From a virus, in the IMG/VR virus record IMGVR_UViG_3300042398_000969, positions 105,423 to 169,422 of that record: DNA of 64,000 nucleotides, one strand, 5' to 3'. A model generated the notes under the pieces. It ran no database searches. It had not been told where the DNA came from and saw only the letters and a program-made list of their open reading frames with translations. Of this stretch, positions 18,708 to 28,297 are shown piece by piece. The position numbers were made by a program, and so were the translations under genes. How positions within the stretch are numbered: position 1 is the first letter of the stretch; the number at the start of each line of letters is the position of its first letter.

Positions 18708-18986
18708 TTATTTTCCGCAACCACAATCTGATTCATTATTTGTTGTGATTAACGATTTTGTTACACTATTAAAATAGTTTTTATTATTTTCAATGAAATC
18801 ATTCGCTTTCTCCATTAATAACTCATTTACTTGATCATTGATATAGCTAATGTACATCTCATCATTTAAAGTAAATAGTTCTCTAACCATAACTTTAACA
18901 CCATTAATTGTAAATAAATCATTTATATCAATGGTATAACCGTCATTTGTGTATGTTAAAATTTTATTTGTTATTATTACTTCCAT
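18708..18986 (-). CDS. Small protein with CGCG tail (92 aa)
   Basis: This is an acidic 92-residue protein between two adhesin genes, 1 base after the upstream stop and 7 bases before the next start. It is mainly beta then helical. The segment NDFIENNKNYFNSV near residues 61-74 resembles the C-terminus of the nucleotidyltransferase-like protein (NEFLSNDKNYF). It ends DCGCGK. I do not recognise a family. A fibre chaperone or an accessory adhesin is possible. Confidence 0.5.
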   Translation of the reverse strand: MEVIITNKILTYTNDGYTIDINDLFTINGVKVMVRELFTLNDEMYISYINDQVNELLMEKANDFIENNKNYFNSVTKSLITTNNESDCGCGK

Positions 18987-18987
18987 A

Positions 18988-20712
18988 TTAAACTACTTGA
19001 CCTGTACAAGGATTTATTGTTAAGAAATTATTGTTTGGACAACCACTATAAATTGTTTCATTATTAAGTTTTAACGTAACCCAGGTTACGTTAGTGTGAC
19101 ATTGTCCATTTCCAAAACCAAGATTTACATTTATTGGTGTTGCACAAACTAATGCAAAACTTATATTACCACCAGTTGATGATGCTGCAATATCTTGTGC
19201 TTGTTGCGTTGTTAGTGTTAATGAGTTATATCTAGCATTACCACTAGTAACCCCAGGAGGATAATTAAATTGATCATTTGACCCACCAGTGTTACTTAAA
19301 TAAACTGTACCTATATTAATATTATTACCTCTTAAATAAAAAGTTGCAGCATTACATGTGTGTCCACCAGGACAAGGTCCTAATGTTGGGCTATATTGAA
19401 CAATAAATTCCATATTAGCCAAACAGTTTACTACTTCAGTTAATTCAGGTGTAATTGTTGTATCTAAAGCGCAATCAATAGTTGCTGTAGGTGTTGGACT
19501 TGGAGTTGGTGTTGGACTCGTTGTTGGAGTCGGTGACGGTGATGGGCTAGGACTAGGCGTTGGCGTTGGTGTAGCCGTTATAATATTAGTATCAACACCA
19601 AAATCACAATTCTCGGTAGGAGATGGTGTTGGTGTTGGTGTCGCTGTTGCTGTTGGGCTCGGCGTTGGGCTAGGAGTTGGTGTTGGGCTTGTTGTTGGAG
19701 TTGGCGTTGCTGTTATTATATTAGTATCAATACCAAAGTCACAATTAGGTGTTGGGCTAGGTGTTGGAGTTGGTGTACTAGTTGGTGTTGAGCTTGGTGT
19801 TGGTGTTGGACTAGGACTTGGGCTAGGTGTTGGGGTTGGTGTGGCAGTAATAATATTTGTATCAATACCGAAATCGCAATTAGGTGTTGGACTCGGTGTT
19901 GGAGTTGGTGTACTAGTTGGTGTTGAGCTTGGTGTTGGACTCGGTGTTGGTGTAGGTGTAGCTGTAATAATATTTACACCAACGTTAATATCACAATTAG
20001 GGGTTGGACTTGGGCTCGGAGTTGGACTAGGACTAGGTGTTGGGCTCGTTGTTGGTGTTGGTGTTGCTGTAATAACATTAACTCCCATTCCAAAGTCACA
20101 ATTAGGTGTAGGGCTTGGAGTTGGTGTAGGACTAGTTGTTGGTGTTGGCGTTGCTGTTATAATAATAACACCAACGTTAATATCACAATTAGGGGTTGGG
20201 CTTGGAGTCGGTGTTGGTGTAGCTGTAATAATATTTACACCCACACCAAATGTACAATCATTGGTCGGTGTAGGAGTTGGTGTTGGTGTGGCAGTAATAA
20301 CATTTGATGTTACTTGAAAAGTACAATCAGATGTTGGCGTTGGTGTTGGGGTTGGCGTTGCTGTAACAACATTAGTATTAACACCAAAATTACAATTTGC
20401 TGTTGGACTTGGTGTTGGTGTAGGTGTGGCAGTTGGACTTGTTGTTGGTGTTGGGGTTGGTGTTGCGGTTGGTAATGGACAGCTACCCAAATTAAGATTT
20501 ATTGATGTAACACTACTTGTCCCATTAATTGTCCATCCAGTATTTGGTGAATCACTTGTTGTTGTATTTCTAGGTTCTCCACCATATGGCCATGGATTTA
20601 TTGTCCAATAGTCACTACCATTCCATCTAACATTACATGTAATGCCACTAAGACTACCTTGCCAAGAAGGTTTTCCGTTATAGTGCCCGTTATATGTAAA
20701 GGTTGTTAACAT
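18988..20712 (-). CDS. Fibre-like protein with array of single-Cys modules on Pro/Thr linkers
   Basis: This is a 574-residue protein. The N-terminal beta domain (1-78) is rich in Trp and Gly. Residues 81-410 are a string of about nine modules of the form [22 protein letters not shown], each a 12-14 residue beta-type peptide with one Cys followed by a Pro/Thr/Ser linker of varying length. The C-terminal domain (about 411-574) includes CPGGHTC and ends NPCTGQVV. The lone Cys in each module could crosslink chains in a multimer. It probably forms a flexible stalk with a binding tip. It lies between the 1617-residue baseplate protein and the 92-residue gene and has no TATTTATA box of its own. Confidence 0.6.
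   Translation of the reverse strand: MLTTFTYNGHYNGKPSWQGSLSGITCNVRWNGSDYWTINPWPYGGEPRNTTTSDSPNTGWTINGTSSVTSINLNLGSCPLPTATPTPTPTTSPTATPTPTPSPTANCNFGVNTNVVTATPTPTPTPTSDCTFQVTSNVITATPTPTPTPTNDCTFGVGVNIITATPTPTPSPTPNCDINVGVIIITATPTPTTSPTPTPSPTPNCDFGMGVNVITATPTPTTSPTPSPSPTPSPSPTPNCDINVGVNIITATPTPTPSPTPSSTPTSTPTPTPSPTPNCDFGIDTNIITATPTPTPSPSPSPTPTPSSTPTSTPTPTPSPTPNCDFGIDTNIITATPTPTTSPTPTPSPTPSPTATATPTPTPSPTENCDFGVDTNIITATPTPTPSPSPSPSPTPTTSPTPTPSPTPTATIDCALDTTITPELTEVVNCLANMEFIVQYSPTLGPCPGGHTCNAATFYLRGNNINIGTVYLSNTGGSNDQFNYPPGVTSGNARYNSLTLTTQQAQDIAASSTGGNISFALVCATPINVNLGFGNGQCHTNVTWVTLKLNNETIYSGCPNNNFLTINPCTGQVV
19480..20475 (-). repeat. Long Pro/Thr/Ser linker and Cys-module array
   Basis: About 1 kb of near-repetitive DNA made of (NCDFG-like module plus TPTPSP linker) units. 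Several adjacent units are close to identical, which suggests recent expansion or gene conversion. Confidence 0.9.
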
Positions 20713-20733
20713 TTTTTTATTTTATTTTTAAGT

Positions 20734-23700
20734 TTAAGGACACGCACCAAGATAACATGCAACACTTAGAGTTATTGTATCACCACTATTAATTACCACT
20801 CCAGTTATTTGTGGGAATGGATTAGATGTGAAATATGATGTATATGATGGACTTGTTGATCCATTTTTATATATGAAAATCACACCACAATTTCCGTTAC
20901 CTGGTAAATTGGTTGTAACATTACATTGGATTGTATTTGTTGATCCATAATTAATACCACCAGGATTTGTTTTACCACCAGCTAGTGTTGATGTTAATGG
21001 GAATGTAGATGGCCCATTTAATGTGTTCATAAATGTACCATTAATACCAACATCATTTAACGTCCCATTACCACAATCATTGTTTCTAACCGTCCAAATT
21101 GATGTTGGTGGATTAGTTGCTGTTGGTGTTGGTGTTGGTGTTGAAAACGAAATATCAACACAGAAATCATCAGCTGCTGTTGGTGTAGGTGTTGCTGTTG
21201 GCGTTTGAGTAGGTGTTGCTGTTGGTGGCACCGGAGTCGCTGTTGGACTTGGGGTTGGTGTTGGAGTCCTAGTAGGTGTTGGTGTAGGAGTTCTAGTTGG
21301 TGTAGGTGTAGGTGTTTGTGTAGGAGTTGGTGGCGGTGTTACTATTGGATATGACCCCACACAAGTATATGCCGCAGCACCGGTACAAACATTTGAATAA
21401 TTTCTTAGTAAAGATCCTATTGATGGTACTGTTGTACAAGCAATATTATCAGTGTAATATTGTTGCATTGATGAACCAATAACCTCAAAACCAACATATT
21501 CATGTTCTACTAAAGCTAAATAATTAGAATTACCATTAAAGGTTATTAAATTTGTTGGTTTAGTTCCTGCTACATTTATGTTATAATACATATTAATGTT
21601 ACAGTAATTTAAATCAACGGCGGTTACTTCAATTAGTTCTCCTTTCTCTGTTATAATATAATCACCAGTGTCATAATAATCAGATGGATAATCACAACAT
21701 GGCTCTATTGGTGTTTCTGGTTTTATTTGTAAAAATTCTGGTGATCTTGTATCAAAAACATAACCACTTCTTTTTGTGACCTTGCCCGTATTTTCGTTAA
21801 CATCTTTATTTGTATAGATTCTAAATTTAGTTGTTGGTAAAACATCAAAAACAACTGTTGTACCACTATTTGTAACACCACTAATTACACTAGTTTTAAC
21901 GGAACCTAGTGAATCCATATCATGTATTGTGTATGTTGTATATGTGTATGAAAAAGAATAATTGTTTGTTGATTCAGCAAAATCAAACGCACTACTTGAT
22001 AGTGATGAGCATGAAAGATAATTTGCGGATACAACTACATTTCCATTAGAAAGATCTTTAACAGATCTCTTTACTAAAGTACCTGCAGTAATATAATTTT
22101 GTATATCAGCCGATGTTGTTGAACTATTAATTGTTGCGCCGCTTACTACTAAAACTTTGGTATCATGTTTTAAACCATAATTGTATGAATTTCTATATTG
22201 AACCCTTGGATGTATAGTAAAACCAGTATTAACAACAATTGGTTGATCCGGTACTTCTGTTGGAAATTCAACATATTGTAAATTCAAACCATCAATTCTC
22301 ACTTTTTTATCACAGTTAGCCGCATCAGTAAATAATAAATCTATAACCTCATCTTCATACACGTTTGATATTTTAAATTGACATGTATTCCCGCTAACTT
22401 GTGCAAAGGTTGTATCGGTGTATACTGGGTTATATCCAGAAAATGCATTTATAACCGGTATTGAGTTTCTTTGTACATAAATTCCCCAACCATATGTTTC
22501 ACCAGATTGGACAGTAGCACCAGTAATATTAACAATAATATCAGATTTTAATTTACATGCGGTAGATCCAGTATAAACTGGGTGTAAAACACCATCTGGA
22601 CAAACTGTTGTGAATTCTAAATCTAAACTACATTTTGGTAATGAATAGTTATAATCAGCATCAAAATAAAAATCTAAATATCTTTTTTCTGAACAGTCTG
22701 AATTGCTATGTGCAATAAATTTAACCTTTTCAATACCATCATTATCAGTAAAAAATTCATAAGATATTAATTGTGTATAACCAGAACAGTTAACGCCACA
22801 ACCGTATGTTACACCACTATATGGTGATACACTTGGTAAGTGACCAGCAACCGGATCGTTATATGTTGAATTAATTTTATTAACTAAGTTAATAACAGCT
22901 GTTCTCCAAAGCGTTTTTGTTGTTGAAGTATTTAATTTAATCCAATTTTTATAATCACAAATTAAAGGTATGCTTGTCGATGAACTACTTAAAACACTGC
23001 AACTATTTGTTGCGGTATAACCAGTATCAAATAATGTACTCCCAGTTATTTTAACTTGTGATGTTGTTCCACTATATTCAACACCGTCAACATCCATCTT
23101 TAATGTGAATGTTACACCAGTAAGATACATTAAACCCCTAAGATGATCTGGTTCACCAACAATGGTTTCCACATCTTCTTCAATAAAGGTTTCAAAGTCT
23201 GGATAAAGATTTTCAACTATCTCAATTGGTTTACATGGTTTTCTGTATGCATATTTAGGTCTTGCAAATATATTATTTTCAATTAAGTTACCACCCATCC
23301 ATAATGTTGTTGATGGAATAACTTGTTCTAACACATTTGACCAATATGGGCTCATTTGATTTACGAAATCAGTTGAGTCAATCATATCATATGGTGTATA
23401 TCCTGAAGATATTAATTGATTAATATAATCTTGATAAACATCTTCTAGATGAATATAATTTTTTTTGTATTTTACTACATTTGAATTTATAACTTGTTTA
23501 GAAAACGTCATCTCAAGGTACTCAGCAAAACTGGTTTGATCTTGAACCTCTAAACTATTTTTTCCGAAAACAACTTCTAGCTCTCTAGATTTTCTCCAAA
23601 TATCATAGTTACTTGCATTAGCTGGGCTAACAAAGACGCTAATATTTTTTCTATTTAATATTAAACCGGTACCAGTTAGATCATCAACAACTTGACTTTT

Positions 23701-25587
23701 GACATTATCAATTTTACTTTCTAATGTATAGCCATAATCTAATCCTGGGAATGTTCTGTATATGTCAAAAAACTCTTCACCATATGAATATGGTTTTGAT
23801 TTTGTTAATATTGTTTTTGTTCTACCTGTTAAAATAAACTCACCATCAACAAATGTACCACTAGAATTATCTGTATCAATCATATCTGAAGATCTATGAT
23901 CTAAAGTAACATCGTGCCAACCAGATCCCATTTGGAAAAATATATTATCCTGATTTGTTGTTGGTGTTTTAGGTAAATAAGTGTCAGTATCAATTGGGTA
24001 GTCAGTAGTATTACTGAACGTTGTTAATCCTGTTACAGCAGATAAACTATATGTGTAAGTTGATGGATTAAATGTTACTTTATTATTGAATGAAACATTA
24101 TTAATGACCTTAAATAAATCATCCTCAACTGATGTTTTTGGAATGGCGGTTTTTACACTATAAACATATTCGTTTATTTTAACCATTGGATCTGGAGCAC
24201 CAATAAATTTTAAGTAAAATTCAATACAGCTTCTAGTTCCTTTTGATTTATATATAAATGCTAGGTTAACTAATAATCTTCTATAAAATTCCAACTCAGC
24301 ATCAACTAAATTTTTACCAATGGATGAACCATTATAAACCGATTTAGATGCTTTATATAATTCTTCTTCTAATGATTTTTGATCAAATAATTTAATGGTA
24401 TTTAAACCTAAAGTATTTGCTAAGTTTTTAAGAAAAACATCAGGTATATTATTAATAGCATCATAAGAAACATTTCTCATGTGTGCTATGTTATCAATAT
24501 ATGATTTTACCTTATCAAAACTTTGACCATATAGTTGAAATATTTTATCAATTTTTTGATCTTCAGTATCAAACTCAAATAATTGTGGTGCAACTAAAAA
24601 CCTTGTAACTAAGTTTGATTTATAATTGTCAATTTCTGTTGCTAAATCATTTAATTTAGTTAAATAGTCATCAAAATTTAAACCTGTTGTTTGTGGATTC
24701 CAACCATCTTTAGAAACAGGCCATTCAGCTGTTACATAAATTAAATCTGTTCTTGTTTCATCTAAGCTTGTTCTTGGAACCTTAAATGATGATTGAAATA
24801 TTGGATATGTATCTCTGTTTAATAGGGTTTGTTCCAATTCATCTAAACCTAGATAAAATTCTTCAACAACAGAGTCGTTTGGTCTAATAATATAACTTGT
24901 AGAATATGTTACCCCAGTAAACGGTTTGCCATAAACTTCTAATGAAATTGTACTATCTGTGTTTGGTTGAGTATATTTTGAAATATTGTACGTTTTGTTA
25001 TCAATAACGATTGAATATTTGCTATATGATGAATATAAATTTCTAATTTTATTTTCAACTGGTAATAAATTATTTCCAGTCAATTCAGATAAAACTATAT
25101 CAAATGGATTAAAGAACTTACTTGCTTTGGTTGTAAATGTTGTTTTATCACTTGTAGCACTGTAAACAATATTCTCGGCTGTATAATTTGTTGTTGAGGA
25201 TAAACCTTCAGAATCAACATAAATGGCAGCAGGGTAGTTTTTAACAATTCTACCAATAGAAACTCTAATACGTTCTCTAAGAGATCCAAATAAAGATTTA
25301 GAACCCTCTGTTTTATCAGAGTTAAATCTTATTGGTCTTTTTTCACCAGTAGATTGCTTAACTGTTGTTGGAACATCATTTTCTATTTTAAGATCTTCTA
25401 ATGTTAGAAAATCAGAAAATGGTGCTGTTTTGAAGCTTTTTGCGTCTTGCTCAGGTATAACTCTATCAAGAGCAAAATTGGTATTAGTTAATTGACTAGT
25501 ACCGTCAGTAATTTGTCTTCCAACAATACTGTCGCTAAAAGTTTCATATCCACTAGCAGCCTGACTTGGTACTTTTCTTGTTGCCAT
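20734..25587 (-). CDS. Large baseplate/tail protein with P2 gpI-like motif and C-terminal adhesin
   Basis: This is a 1617-residue protein. The N-terminal half looks like a baseplate structural protein. Around residues 440-463 it has AFIYKSKGTRSCIEFYLKF, a SKGTR-x-xIE-x-L pattern that I associate with P2 gpI-type tail proteins. The middle part has several beta domains rich in Cys and TGxT motifs. A Pro/Thr linker (about 1414-1490, with PTPTPTRTPTPT) leads to a C-terminal domain of about 125 residues ending CYLGACP. It therefore seems to join the baseplate to a terminal adhesin. Its start overlaps the preceding stop as TAATG. It may anchor the fibre proteins encoded next. Confidence 0.65.
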   Translation of the reverse strand: MATRKVPSQAASGYETFSDSIVGRQITDGTSQLTNTNFALDRVIPEQDAKSFKTAPFSDFLTLEDLKIENDVPTTVKQSTGEKRPIRFNSDKTEGSKSLFGSLRERIRVSIGRIVKNYPAAIYVDSEGLSSTTNYTAENIVYSATSDKTTFTTKASKFFNPFDIVLSELTGNNLLPVENKIRNLYSSYSKYSIVIDNKTYNISKYTQPNTDSTISLEVYGKPFTGVTYSTSYIIRPNDSVVEEFYLGLDELEQTLLNRDTYPIFQSSFKVPRTSLDETRTDLIYVTAEWPVSKDGWNPQTTGLNFDDYLTKLNDLATEIDNYKSNLVTRFLVAPQLFEFDTEDQKIDKIFQLYGQSFDKVKSYIDNIAHMRNVSYDAINNIPDVFLKNLANTLGLNTIKLFDQKSLEEELYKASKSVYNGSSIGKNLVDAELEFYRRLLVNLAFIYKSKGTRSCIEFYLKFIGAPDPMVKINEYVYSVKTAIPKTSVEDDLFKVINNVSFNNKVTFNPSTYTYSLSAVTGLTTFSNTTDYPIDTDTYLPKTPTTNQDNIFFQMGSGWHDVTLDHRSSDMIDTDNSSGTFVDGEFILTGRTKTILTKSKPYSYGEEFFDIYRTFPGLDYGYTLESKIDNVKSQVVDDLTGTGLILNRKNISVFVSPANASNYDIWRKSRELEVVFGKNSLEVQDQTSFAEYLEMTFSKQVINSNVVKYKKNYIHLEDVYQDYINQLISSGYTPYDMIDSTDFVNQMSPYWSNVLEQVIPSTTLWMGGNLIENNIFARPKYAYRKPCKPIEIVENLYPDFETFIEEDVETIVGEPDHLRGLMYLTGVTFTLKMDVDGVEYSGTTSQVKITGSTLFDTGYTATNSCSVLSSSSTSIPLICDYKNWIKLNTSTTKTLWRTAVINLVNKINSTYNDPVAGHLPSVSPYSGVTYGCGVNCSGYTQLISYEFFTDNDGIEKVKFIAHSNSDCSEKRYLDFYFDADYNYSLPKCSLDLEFTTVCPDGVLHPVYTGSTACKLKSDIIVNITGATVQSGETYGWGIYVQRNSIPVINAFSGYNPVYTDTTFAQVSGNTCQFKISNVYEDEVIDLLFTDAANCDKKVRIDGLNLQYVEFPTEVPDQPIVVNTGFTIHPRVQYRNSYNYGLKHDTKVLVVSGATINSSTTSADIQNYITAGTLVKRSVKDLSNGNVVVSANYLSCSSLSSSAFDFAESTNNYSFSYTYTTYTIHDMDSLGSVKTSVISGVTNSGTTVVFDVLPTTKFRIYTNKDVNENTGKVTKRSGYVFDTRSPEFLQIKPETPIEPCCDYPSDYYDTGDYIITEKGELIEVTAVDLNYCNINMYYNINVAGTKPTNLITFNGNSNYLALVEHEYVGFEVIGSSMQQYYTDNIACTTVPSIGSLLRNYSNVCTGAAAYTCVGSYPIVTPPPTPTQTPTPTPTRTPTPTPTRTPTPTPSPTATPVPPTATPTQTPTATPTPTAADDFCVDISFSTPTPTPTATNPPTSIWTVRNNDCGNGTLNDVGINGTFMNTLNGPSTFPLTSTLAGGKTNPGGINYGSTNTIQCNVTTNLPGNGNCGVIFIYKNGSTSPSYTSYFTSNPFPQITGVVINSGDTITLSVACYLGACP
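21115..21345 (-). repeat. Pro/Thr-coding linker repeat
   Basis: A degenerate tract encoding the linker before the C-terminal domain of the 1617-residue protein. Confidence 0.85.
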
Positions 25588-26501
25588 TATTCGGTAATAT
25601 CGTCAAAGTTTAATGTTTGGTCTATATCAGTTTTTTCCTCACGAATCTCATATAATGTTTCGTTAAGATCATCTTTAACCTCATAAAGATTGAACTGTTT
25701 ATAAATCGCGTTATTGTTGTTCTTGTCATAAATTGTGTAAATACCAGAATTTAACGCCTTACTTTGATTACCATAAAGTGCATGTGCAAGTGTTGATGCA
25801 TCATGTTCAACCATTTCAACCTCAACTGTAGTTGGGTTAAAGTAACTATTGGTTAAAATAATGTTTTGAGATGGTTGGCCAATAAATGGTACTACATTGG
25901 GTCTATTGCTAGGTGCAGAAGACGGTGTAACTGTTAAGAATACCAAATTGGTTGGTGCATCTGAATATCTATATCGAATTGCTTTTTGTGTTGTATTTGT
26001 TAAGTTTGTTGTTACTGGTTCACAATAAAAAGAAGATGTTACTATTCTGTAAAAATTAGGTACTTTTTTATTGTTTAAGGAATCAATATATTCAACCCTA
26101 TAACCCACCAAACCTTGTGGAACAAATTTATTTGTATCTTCTGTTGAAACATTTCCCAAATCAATAACTAATCCTCTAACTGAAGGTAATGAAGCTAAAA
26201 CACCACAATCTGTGATTTCAGTTCTAACCTGTTTTGGTCTAAGATGTAATGTGTAGATACCTAAATCACTAAAAACATCACTATTTAGTCTAAGATTGTA
26301 TAATCCACCTAAAATTTCAGTACCTGAAGTACCGCCAGTTTCTGAGTTATGAAAAACAGGTGTCAAAATATCAGCAGAATCCAACTTTGTTAGTGTTGGT
26401 TCTGTTGTTGACGCTCTATTAGCCACATAGTGAAGTAGAATTTCTACATCTTCTGGGGACACATCTGCTGGTCTTATTGTTCCGTAACTTCCTACTGCCA
26501 T
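25587..26501 (-). CDS. Putative baseplate protein (304 aa)
   Basis: The N-terminus reads MAVGSYGTIRPADVSPEDVEIL and the C-terminus is an acidic coil (KDDLNETLYEIREE). It is mostly beta, with no enzymatic motif. A perfect TATTTATA box lies 11 bases upstream, and the stop overlaps the start of the 1617-residue gene (TAATG), which implies coupled production and perhaps direct contact. I do not recognise the family. Assignment to the baseplate rests on neighbours and composition. Confidence 0.5.
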   Translation of the reverse strand: MAVGSYGTIRPADVSPEDVEILLHYVANRASTTEPTLTKLDSADILTPVFHNSETGGTSGTEILGGLYNLRLNSDVFSDLGIYTLHLRPKQVRTEITDCGVLASLPSVRGLVIDLGNVSTEDTNKFVPQGLVGYRVEYIDSLNNKKVPNFYRIVTSSFYCEPVTTNLTNTTQKAIRYRYSDAPTNLVFLTVTPSSAPSNRPNVVPFIGQPSQNIILTNSYFNPTTVEVEMVEHDASTLAHALYGNQSKALNSGIYTIYDKNNNNAIYKQFNLYEVKDDLNETLYEIREEKTDIDQTLNFDDITE

Positions 26502-26512
26502 GTTCTTTTAAT

Positions 26513-26520
26513 TATAAATA
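26513..26520 (-). promoter_or_regulatory. TATTTATA late box
   Basis: A perfect copy on the sense strand, 11 bases before the start at 26501. Confidence 0.5.
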
Positions 26521-26525
26521 TAATT

Positions 26526-27467
26526 TTATTGTTTTTTCACCAAGAAAAATCCATTTCCGTAGATATCTAATTCACCTATATTATCAATTTCACCTAATCT
26601 TAGGTTAAATTCTGCTACACCCAATTTTCCTCTTTCAACAAAAATATCAGAATACACCAACGGTTCAGAAACAAAACCAAGATAATGTTCATTTCTGGTT
26701 AATTTTTTAGTGAATTGACTTTCAGATGCAAAAGTTGCTGTGTTGCCAGTAATATAGGTAGTTCCATCTGATAAATCAAGGTAAGTTAGTCCATCAATTT
26801 CGTATTTATCACAATTGTATGATGTTCCCTCAATTGTGATTGTTGTTCCAGTAACACCACTATATGTGCTACCACCATATAATTTTTTTTCAATTTTTCT
26901 ACTTTTACCTAAAGCTAAAAATGTTGTTGTTCCAGTAAAAGAATTTCCAGAATAATCATAATTGTTATTATAATTCTGAGTTCTACCAGATTGTAGATAG
27001 GTTTCACCACTAACATTAAAATATGGTAATGTTGTACCTGTATATGTGAAAGTCGCTAAATTAGTGGGATTGTTGGTGGTTAACGGTAATTTAATTTGTT
27101 TTGTCACCGTTTCTGTTTTCCATGATGCTACCATGGTGATAGAAACATTTTTAAAACCTGGTGTTGAATATGTTTTTGTTTTTCCACTCAATATACTAAT
27201 AGCTTCTGCTGGTGATCCATCACCCCAATTAATTGTGAATGTGGCGTCAATAATTCTTTTTAATTTTATATTACTAGCTGAGTTATATACTGTAAGGGTG
27301 TTTCCAGTATTGGCGGAATAAACAAAATTGCATAATTGTTCTGCTTGTTCAATATCACCATCAAAACCAACCATAACACCCAACTCATCAGCTTTTGCTT
27401 CTAAAAATAATGGTAGGTTATATGTTAAACCGGTTTTTCTTAATATTTCGTATTTTAACTTTTTCAT
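26526..27467 (-). CDS. Virion protein with PKD-like domain
   Basis: This is a 313-residue protein. Residues about 70-125 match a PKD-type beta sandwich, with TINWGDGSPAEA and then TYSTPGFKNVSITM, the WGDGS and YSTPG hallmarks. PKD domains are common in Bacteroidota surface proteins and mediate protein or glycan contacts. The rest is beta-rich, with repeated TGTT/SGNT motifs, and the C-terminus (GELDIYGNGFFLVKK) is conserved-looking. It ends 24 bases before the next gene and follows the 275-residue gene by 1 base. It is probably a tail or baseplate part. Confidence 0.6.
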   Translation of the reverse strand: MKKLKYEILRKTGLTYNLPLFLEAKADELGVMVGFDGDIEQAEQLCNFVYSANTGNTLTVYNSASNIKLKRIIDATFTINWGDGSPAEAISILSGKTKTYSTPGFKNVSITMVASWKTETVTKQIKLPLTTNNPTNLATFTYTGTTLPYFNVSGETYLQSGRTQNYNNNYDYSGNSFTGTTTFLALGKSRKIEKKLYGGSTYSGVTGTTITIEGTSYNCDKYEIDGLTYLDLSDGTTYITGNTATFASESQFTKKLTRNEHYLGFVSEPLVYSDIFVERGKLGVAEFNLRLGEIDNIGELDIYGNGFFLVKKQ

Positions 27468-27468
27468 T

Positions 27469-28296
27469 TTATAGTTTTATTGCACTTCCTCCTCCGAAAT
27501 CACAATTACCTCCAAGCCCTCTTATTATTGTATATGTATGTTCAGGTCTTTTAAATAAAACCCTGTAGTAAACATTTTCCTCTGGATTTGTATTAACGTT
27601 GGGATTCATTTCATAAAACATAACTGGATTTGACGTTGTACCAACTCTTGTTCCATCAACTAATCCAGAATTATTTACTGTTAAATCTCTATTTAAAAAT
27701 CTAAGAATTGATCCATCTTCAGCATTGAAAAATCTAGCTGTCATATAAAATGTGGTACCCGTATAAACTGTATTATCTGGAAACCAGAACAAATACATAT
27801 TTTCCGTATTTCTATAATTGTTTCCGTTGAATACTGGAATAAAAATATCATCCCTCAAATTCATATCAAAAACTTTCTGACCTAACGGAATTGATAAATT
27901 TTTTGCAAAAACTAATTTTTGTGTTTCTCTATATGGTGTTGTATAAAATTCTAACCTAAAAAAACTATTAACAGTATGTTTTAATAGTTTAACGTTTTCT
28001 TTTGGACTAATCCCTATTAAATTATAATCCAAGCCATTTGAATACGTGTTACCACTATTAAGAAAGTTAAAATAAAACCAGATATCACATTGTAGTGTTT
28101 GAACACTAGATATTGTAACATTATATGGCTCATGAATATATCTTGTTGTCTCGTAGTTTTCAATAGGGTTTATAATACTTTTTAAAATATTATCTTGCTG
28201 TTCTAAAAAATTCTCCTCCCAACCAGCATTTGTTCTAAATTCTGTTTCTGGATTGAATACCAAAGATTGATCAATATTTTTATATAATATTTTCAT
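27469..28296 (-). CDS. Putative baseplate protein with NCDFGGGSA tail (275 aa)
   Basis: The N-terminus starts MKILYKNIDQSLVF and the body is beta-rich. The C-terminus, GGNCDFGGGSAIKL, matches the single-Cys module of the fibre proteins (NCDFSGGSATVV at 12326-13858 and NCDFG modules at 18988-20712). This may mean a shared interlocking strand. It is separated by 1 base from both neighbours, so the genes are tightly coupled. The family is not recognised. Confidence 0.5.
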   Translation of the reverse strand: MKILYKNIDQSLVFNPETEFRTNAGWEENFLEQQDNILKSIINPIENYETTRYIHEPYNVTISSVQTLQCDIWFYFNFLNSGNTYSNGLDYNLIGISPKENVKLLKHTVNSFFRLEFYTTPYRETQKLVFAKNLSIPLGQKVFDMNLRDDIFIPVFNGNNYRNTENMYLFWFPDNTVYTGTTFYMTARFFNAEDGSILRFLNRDLTVNNSGLVDGTRVGTTSNPVMFYEMNPNVNTNPEENVYYRVLFKRPEHTYTIIRGLGGNCDFGGGSAIKL

Positions 28297-28297
28297 T

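Noticed and set aside
19841-20317. Long plus-strand open frame opposite the Pro/Thr linker array, coding Gly-Val repeats
   Set aside because: It is the antisense shadow of the linker codons. Codon constraint on the minus strand explains the absence of stops, and no start signals or family match were seen.
19480-20475. Possible CRISPR array (regular repeats of about 60-150 bases)
   Set aside because: Units vary in length, are coding throughout, and have no unique spacers or nearby cas genes.
8305-25587. Diversity-generating retroelement acting on the tail adhesins
   Set aside because: No reverse transcriptase, template repeat or adenine-biased variable repeat was found in the window.
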